From Streptomyces sp. NBC_01439 (GTDB lineage: Bacteria; Actinomycetota; Actinomycetes; Streptomycetales; Streptomycetaceae): 64,000 nt of DNA. Shown piece by piece: positions 60,069 through 64,000 of the stretch. The notes beneath the pieces are model-generated. The model ran no database searches, was not told where the DNA came from, and saw only the letters and a program-made list of their open reading frames with translations. Made by a program: the position numbers and the translations under genes. The first letter of the stretch is position 1, and the number at the start of each line of letters is the position of its first letter. The DNA lies in NCBI RefSeq assembly GCF_036227605.1, contig NZ_CP109487.1, positions 2,852,001-2,916,000 on the forward strand, read 5' to 3'.

Positions 60069-62138
60069 ATGAGCCGTCGAGCGGGCAGCGGACTGATCGG
60101 GAACTGGGCGGAGGCCCAGCGCCGGCAGCAACAGACGCAGCTGGTCCAGCAACGGGAGGCGGAGCGCCGGCAGCGGGCCCACGAACGGGACGCGAACCGG
60201 AGCCACAGGCAGTACCGCGAGGCCGAGGCCCTACGGCGTACCGCACAGCTCGACGCCGAGGTCGAAGCCCTCAAGGGCCTGTTGGTCGCGGGCTGCCGGA
60301 CACCGGCGTTCCGGATTTCCGCCCTGGCCCGGCCCGACCGGCTGCAGCCCTTCGACCCCGGGGCCCTGGCGCACCCGGTGCCGATGCCCCGCATCGAGGA
60401 CTTCCAGCAGCGGAGCAGCGGCTGGACGCTCGGCTCGAACCACCGGGCGCAGGCGGAGCGGGAGGCGCACGCCCGCTACACCCAGGCCTGGCAGGCCGCG
60501 AACGCCGCGGAGGCGCAGCGCCAGCAGCAACTGGCCGCGTACCGGCAGCAGTACGACCGGTGGGCGGCGGAGCAGATCGCCGGCGTACGGGCGCACAACG
60601 GCGGGCTCACGGAGCTGGCGGAGGCGCTGCGCGCGGGTGATGCCGAGGCGGCGGTGGAGTACTTCTCGGCGGCCCTGTACGCCTCGACCGCCTGGCCCGA
60701 GGGGCTGCCGAGGCAGGTGGCGGCCGCGTACGATCCGGCCGCGCGCCAGCTGGTGTTGGACTGGGAGCTGCCCGGGTACGCGGTGGTACCGGAGGCCCGG
60801 GCGGTGCAGTACCTGCCGAGCACGGACCAGGACAAGGTGAAGCCCCGCCCGGTCACGGAACGACGGGCGCTGTACCGGGACCTGCTGGCCCAGTGCGTGC
60901 TGTTGGTGGTGCGCGAGCTGTACGCGGCGGACGAATTCGGCGCACTGGACTCGGTCGTGGTCAACGGCTTCGTGGACTGCCACGATCCGGTGACGGGCCA
61001 GGAGGCGCGGTTCGTGCTCGCCACCGTGCCGGCGGCGCGCAGCGCCTTCTCCGGACTGCGGCTGGAACAGGTCAGTGCGGTGGACTGTCTGGTCGCGGGG
61101 CTGGGCGGGCTGCTGTCGACGCGGCCCGACCAGCTGACGGCGGTGCGCCCCGGGCGCCGGCCCGACGAGGTCGGCGGGGGTGTCGTCAGCCACGGCGGGC
61201 ACGCGGGCGACGGGGACGATGACGAGCCGGATCTCTTCGCGATGGACCCGATCGCCTTCGAGAACCTGGTCGCCGAGCTGTTCCGGGCGATGGGCATGGA
61301 GGCGGTGACCACGCAACGGTCGGGAGACGGCGGGGTCGACGTGGAGGCGGTGGACCCGGCGCCGATCCGGGGCGGTCGGATCGTCGTGCAGGTCAAGCGC
61401 TACCGCAACACGGTGCCGCCGACGGCCGTGCGTGATCTGTACGGCACGGTCCAGGACAAGGGGGCGAACAAGGGGGTGCTGGTCACCACCGCGGCCTTCG
61501 GCCCCGGGTCGTACACCTTTGCCAACGGCAAGCCGCTGGAGTTGGTTCCCGGGGCGGACCTGGTCGAGCTGCTCCACCAGTACGGCCTGCGCGGCCGGCT
61601 CGGCAGCGGCGCCACGCCACCGGCCCGGCGGGCGGCAGAACCGGCTCCCCCGGCCGAGCACAACGTGCTCGGCATGTCCTGGTCGGGTTCGGTGGCCCTC
61701 GACGTGTGCGCGCTCGTCTGCACGGGCAACCGGGTGCTGAGCGAGGAACACTTCGTCTTCTTCAACAACCCGCGGACCCCGGACGGTTCGGTACGGGCCC
61801 GCGCGCACGCTGCGCCCGACAAGGCAGCGCTGGAGGTCTCCTTCGACGCCCTGCCCCCGCAAGCAGACCGGCTGGTCCTCGTGGCCGCGATCGATCCGGA
61901 GGTCGATCCCCGCGCCGACCTCGCCGGCTTCACCGACGCCCACATCCGGCTGCTGTCCGCGGGCGGCGAAGAACTGGGCCGGCTCGACGTCTCCGACGGG
62001 CGCGCCGGCGAAACGGCCCTGGTCCTCGGTTCGTTCCGGCACCGCTCCAACGGCGACTGGGACTTCGTGATCGGCGGCAAGGGCTACCGGGGAGGCCTGG
62101 AGGCCCTGTTGGGCGAGTTCGGGGTCGAGGTCGCCTAG
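60069..62138 (+). CDS. Mrr-type restriction endonuclease fused to a TerD domain
   Basis: 689 aa. Residues ~10-180 are a charged, glutamine-rich coiled coil. A helical domain follows, then an Mrr-cat/restriction-endonuclease-fold domain at ~392-500: DPIAFENLVAELFRAMGMEAV, DGGVDVEAVD and RIVVQVKRYR give the Glu-Asp-QxK nuclease pattern. The last ~155 residues (535-689) match TerD (FVFFNNPRTPDGSVRA, VSFDALPPQADRLVLVAAIDPE, DWDFVIGGKGYRGGLEALL). Fusions of TerD with nucleases are part of predicted Ter-linked stress/defence networks. Start ATG 60069, GGGGAG upstream. Confidence 0.9.
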   Translation: MSRRAGSGLIGNWAEAQRRQQQTQLVQQREAERRQRAHERDANRSHRQYREAEALRRTAQLDAEVEALKGLLVAGCRTPAFRISALARPDRLQPFDPGALAHPVPMPRIEDFQQRSSGWTLGSNHRAQAEREAHARYTQAWQAANAAEAQRQQQLAAYRQQYDRWAAEQIAGVRAHNGGLTELAEALRAGDAEAAVEYFSAALYASTAWPEGLPRQVAAAYDPAARQLVLDWELPGYAVVPEARAVQYLPSTDQDKVKPRPVTERRALYRDLLAQCVLLVVRELYAADEFGALDSVVVNGFVDCHDPVTGQEARFVLATVPAARSAFSGLRLEQVSAVDCLVAGLGGLLSTRPDQLTAVRPGRRPDEVGGGVVSHGGHAGDGDDDEPDLFAMDPIAFENLVAELFRAMGMEAVTTQRSGDGGVDVEAVDPAPIRGGRIVVQVKRYRNTVPPTAVRDLYGTVQDKGANKGVLVTTAAFGPGSYTFANGKPLELVPGADLVELLHQYGLRGRLGSGATPPARRAAEPAPPAEHNVLGMSWSGSVALDVCALVCTGNRVLSEEHFVFFNNPRTPDGSVRARAHAAPDKAALEVSFDALPPQADRLVLVAAIDPEVDPRADLAGFTDAHIRLLSAGGEELGRLDVSDGRAGETALVLGSFRHRSNGDWDFVIGGKGYRGGLEALLGEFGVEVA

Positions 62139-62380
62139 CCGGCCCAGTGCTCTGACCGGGAACGCTTGCCGGGTTGGCGGCTCGACCGGGAACATCGGCG
62201 CAACCACCGGGCCCGCCAACGACCCGCTGCTCGATCTGCGAGGTCGGTCTCAGCGATCTGCACCCGCCGCGCGATGTCCCCGATCGAGCGCGAGCCGCCC
62301 GCAGGTGCGCCGTTCGCCCTTGGGACAGCAGGCCCGCGGGAGCGCACCCACAACCGACGGGTGCGTCACCGGTGCACGTT
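62139..62380. other. Intergenic region with possible decayed coding sequence
   Basis: About 240 bp between the Mrr-TerD gene and the isomerase. A minus-strand frame (62135-62353) contains RSIGDIARRVQIAETDL, faintly like an IS3-type OrfA helix-turn-helix, but no full element, terminal repeats or target duplication is visible. Confidence 0.25.
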
Positions 62381-63154
62381 CTACGCGTTCGGGTCCCAGT
62401 CCGCGAGCTGCTCCATCGGCTCGGTGTCGCCGGTGGTCTCCAGGCCGTCGAGCGGGATGCGCGCGTAGAAGTAGAGGACCAGTTCGCTCGCTGCGCCTCG
62501 CATCGCCATGTCACCCGGCTCCGCGTCGGCGGCGAGGTCGTCGCAGCGGACGCCGTCGGCGTTGAGGGTCAGGCGCCAGGAGGGGCCCTCGGTCGTGTGC
62601 AGGTCGATGGTCGCCGGCTTGAACGGCCAGGGGACGGTCGTCGCCGCGACGGTCGTCAGGAACTCGTCGACGCCCTCGACCGCGACATCCGTCGGCAGCG
62701 GCTGTGCTGCCCCCTGGGTGAGCTGGACGTCGTAGGTGTGGACGGCGAACTCCTGGATCTGGTGCCTCGCCAACGCCCCGCTGTTCTCCGGGGCCTGCGA
62801 GCGGCCCCACCAGGTCCAGCAGCCGCGGTCCGGGCCGGCCTCGCGCATCGCGTCGAGCATGAGCTCGGTCGACTCGGCGAGCCAGGCGTCCAGGGCTTCG
62901 CGGTCGCGGGGCGCGGTCGGGGCGCCCTTCGGGTCCGTCCTCGCCGGGGGCTCGGCGCCCGGGCCCGCCGCGACGATGGCGGCCTGACGGCGGCGGCCGT
63001 CGCCGAGGTGCTGCGCCAGTTCGCGCAGCGTCCAGTCCGGGCAGGTCGGGACCTGGACGTCAAGGTCGGGGGCGGACGCGATCGAGGCGCGGAACGCGGC
63101 CGAGCGGTCTTCGATCAGCCGCAGGACCTCGGGAAACTCTAAAGTGTTGTGCAC
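62381..63154 (-). CDS. Maleylpyruvate isomerase family (mycothiol-dependent-like) protein
   Basis: 257 aa. N-terminal MDMPI domain (APDLDVQVPTCPDWTLRELAQHLGDGRRRQA) with a metal-site-like HQIQEFAVHTYDVQL near the middle, and the usual C-terminal sterol-carrier-like part (LHTTEGPSWRLTLNADG). Members are thiol-dependent isomerases or DinB-fold enzymes; the substrate is unknown. No upstream partner gene is evident on its strand. Confidence 0.85.
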   Translation of the reverse strand: MHNTLEFPEVLRLIEDRSAAFRASIASAPDLDVQVPTCPDWTLRELAQHLGDGRRRQAAIVAAGPGAEPPARTDPKGAPTAPRDREALDAWLAESTELMLDAMREAGPDRGCWTWWGRSQAPENSGALARHQIQEFAVHTYDVQLTQGAAQPLPTDVAVEGVDEFLTTVAATTVPWPFKPATIDLHTTEGPSWRLTLNADGVRCDDLAADAEPGDMAMRGAASELVLYFYARIPLDGLETTGDTEPMEQLADWDPNA

Positions 63155-63287
63155 CTCGGTTGTGTATCACGGCGCTCCGGCTGCCGGGTAACGAATTTGT
63201 CGGACGAACGCGTCGGCGGCCGGGCGGAGCCCCGCCGCCGCCAACCCGGTGCACGTTCCCGATCGGAGCACCAGGGTGGTGACGCCC

Positions 63288-64000
63288 TCAGGTCTCGTCC
63301 GAGCCGGTCCCGGGAACCCCGCTCCCGGGCTCCGCGGGCCGGGCGACGTACCGCAGTACGCCCCACATGCTCTCGGGACGCGCCTCGTGCGGGGCCGCTT
63401 CGCGGCAGGCTTCCAGTTCGCGCAACAGACCCGGCCCGTCGGTGCCGGAGCCGATCAGGACGAGCTGGCTCACGCGCGCTTCGCCCCGCCCCCAGGGCCT
63501 CGGCGCGAAGCGGAGGAAGCGGCCGACCGCGTGGACCTCGTAGCGCTCCTCGTGCCCGGGTACGCCGAAGTAGACGAAGCCCTTGATCCGGTAGAGCCCG
63601 GCCGGACGCCGGTCAAGGAAGTCGATGAACCGGCGGGGGGACAGCGCCTGCTCGGAGGTGAACTCCGTGCTCTCGTACGCGGCGTGCGCATGGTCACAGC
63701 GGCCGTGGCCGTGCTCGGGGCCGTGCTCGTGGTCGTGCTCGTGGTCGTCGGCCTCCGCGAGCAGGTCCTCGAAGGAGAGCTGTCCCCGGGTCTCGGTCCA
63801 GGGCCTGCGGTCGAAGAGCAGTTCCGGATCGATCCGCCCGTGATCGGTGGCCATGACCGGGGTGCCCGCGGCGCAAACCACGGCGAGCTGCTGCTCGATC
63901 CGGGCCCGCTCGACCGCGTCCACCCGGTCGATCTTGTTGAGCACCACCAGGTCCGCGACGGCGAGGTGGCGGTCGGTCTCCGGGTGCCTGGTACGGATGG
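63288..64000 (-). CDS. COG0523/CobW-family GTPase metallochaperone, C-terminal part (cut by window edge)
   Basis: The frame is open to the right edge. GTPase G4 motif VVLNKIDRVDAVERARIE is present; P-loop and switch regions lie outside the window. A histidine-rich loop (DDHEHDHEHGPEHGHGRCDHAH) precedes the C-terminal CobW_C domain (RRFIDFLDRRPAGLYRIKGFVYFGVPGHEERYEVHAVGRFLRFAPRPWG). Such proteins deliver zinc, cobalt or other metals and are often Zur-controlled; the specific metal is not determined. Confidence 0.88.
   Translation of the reverse strand, partial: IRTRHPETDRHLAVADLVVLNKIDRVDAVERARIEQQLAVVCAAGTPVMATDHGRIDPELLFDRRPWTETRGQLSFEDLLAEADDHEHDHEHGPEHGHGRCDHAHAAYESTEFTSEQALSPRRFIDFLDRRPAGLYRIKGFVYFGVPGHEERYEVHAVGRFLRFAPRPWGRGEARVSQLVLIGSGTDGPGLLRELEACREAAPHEARPESMWGVLRYVARPAEPGSGVPGTGSDET

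Noticed and set aside
62135..62353. IS3-type transposase remnant
   Set aside because: Only a short HTH-like match; no terminal repeats, DDE motifs or direct repeats.
1..64000. CRISPR array, tRNA or rRNA genes
   Set aside because: No repeat-spacer structure and no cloverleaf-like sequence or rRNA segment noticed; a tRNA scan would settle it.

Overview
The window is high-G+C actinobacterial chromosome, almost certainly Streptomyces. It carries the CutRS two-component pair, sepH, a DasR-type dre box in front of ptsH, a c-di-AMP (ydaO-type) riboswitch in front of an M23 peptidase, an actinobacterial coproporphyrin ferrochelatase, a mycothiol-type maleylpyruvate isomerase homologue and several actinobacterial DUF families (DUF3159, DUF3710, DUF3093, DUF4193, DUF5998). 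Many genes overlap by ATGA or GTGA, and many ends are marked by long G+C-rich hairpins.

Layout. (1) 1-9486 is an accessory defence-type island: a truncated hypothetical gene, an McrBC pair whose McrB carries an N-terminal DUF4357 and EVE-like module, a RelE-like/UvrD helicase fusion, a convergent N6-adenine methyltransferase with its own N-terminal HTH, and a divergent TIGR04141/DUF6119 protein. (2) 10077-17608 and the adjoining kdpD form a core block rich in potassium functions: RNA methyltransferase, KimA-like permease, two TrkA proteins, DUF3159, OB-fold protein and KdpDE. (3) 20507-24241 is housekeeping (DUF3710, dut, thioesterase, DUF3093, DUF4193). (4) 24623-36085 holds cutRS, a 59-aa protein, an inositol monophosphatase-like gene, cpfC, an MFS/lactone-oxidase pair with an iron-box-like site, sepH, a sulfurtransferase and a VOC protein. 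(5) 36125-43363 is the most unusual part. A divergent MFS exporter faces a six-gene coupled operon (lipoprotein, FecCD permease, ATPase, DUF364 protein, PduX-like GHMP kinase, SbnA-like PLP enzyme), with a Zur-like palindrome between them. It reads as an undescribed metallophore synthesis, export and uptake system, possibly for zinc. (6) 43541-63154 is mostly core (M20 peptidase, thymidine kinase, phosphodiesterase, DUF5998, GNAT-acyl-CoA ligase, ptsH, GntR, M23, an M16 pair, parC), plus an Mrr nuclease-TerD fusion. (7) A COG0523 (CobW-like) metallochaperone gene runs off the right edge.

How the parts may work together. The island combines modification-dependent restriction (McrBC), a helicase fused to a toxin-like fold and a methyltransferase; that they act together is inferred from position. 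The KimA-like permease, two RCK proteins and KdpDE point to potassium and possibly c-di-AMP control. The 36-43 kb operon couples amino-acid phosphorylation and PLP chemistry to FecBCD-type uptake. All assignments come from reading motifs, with no database search.
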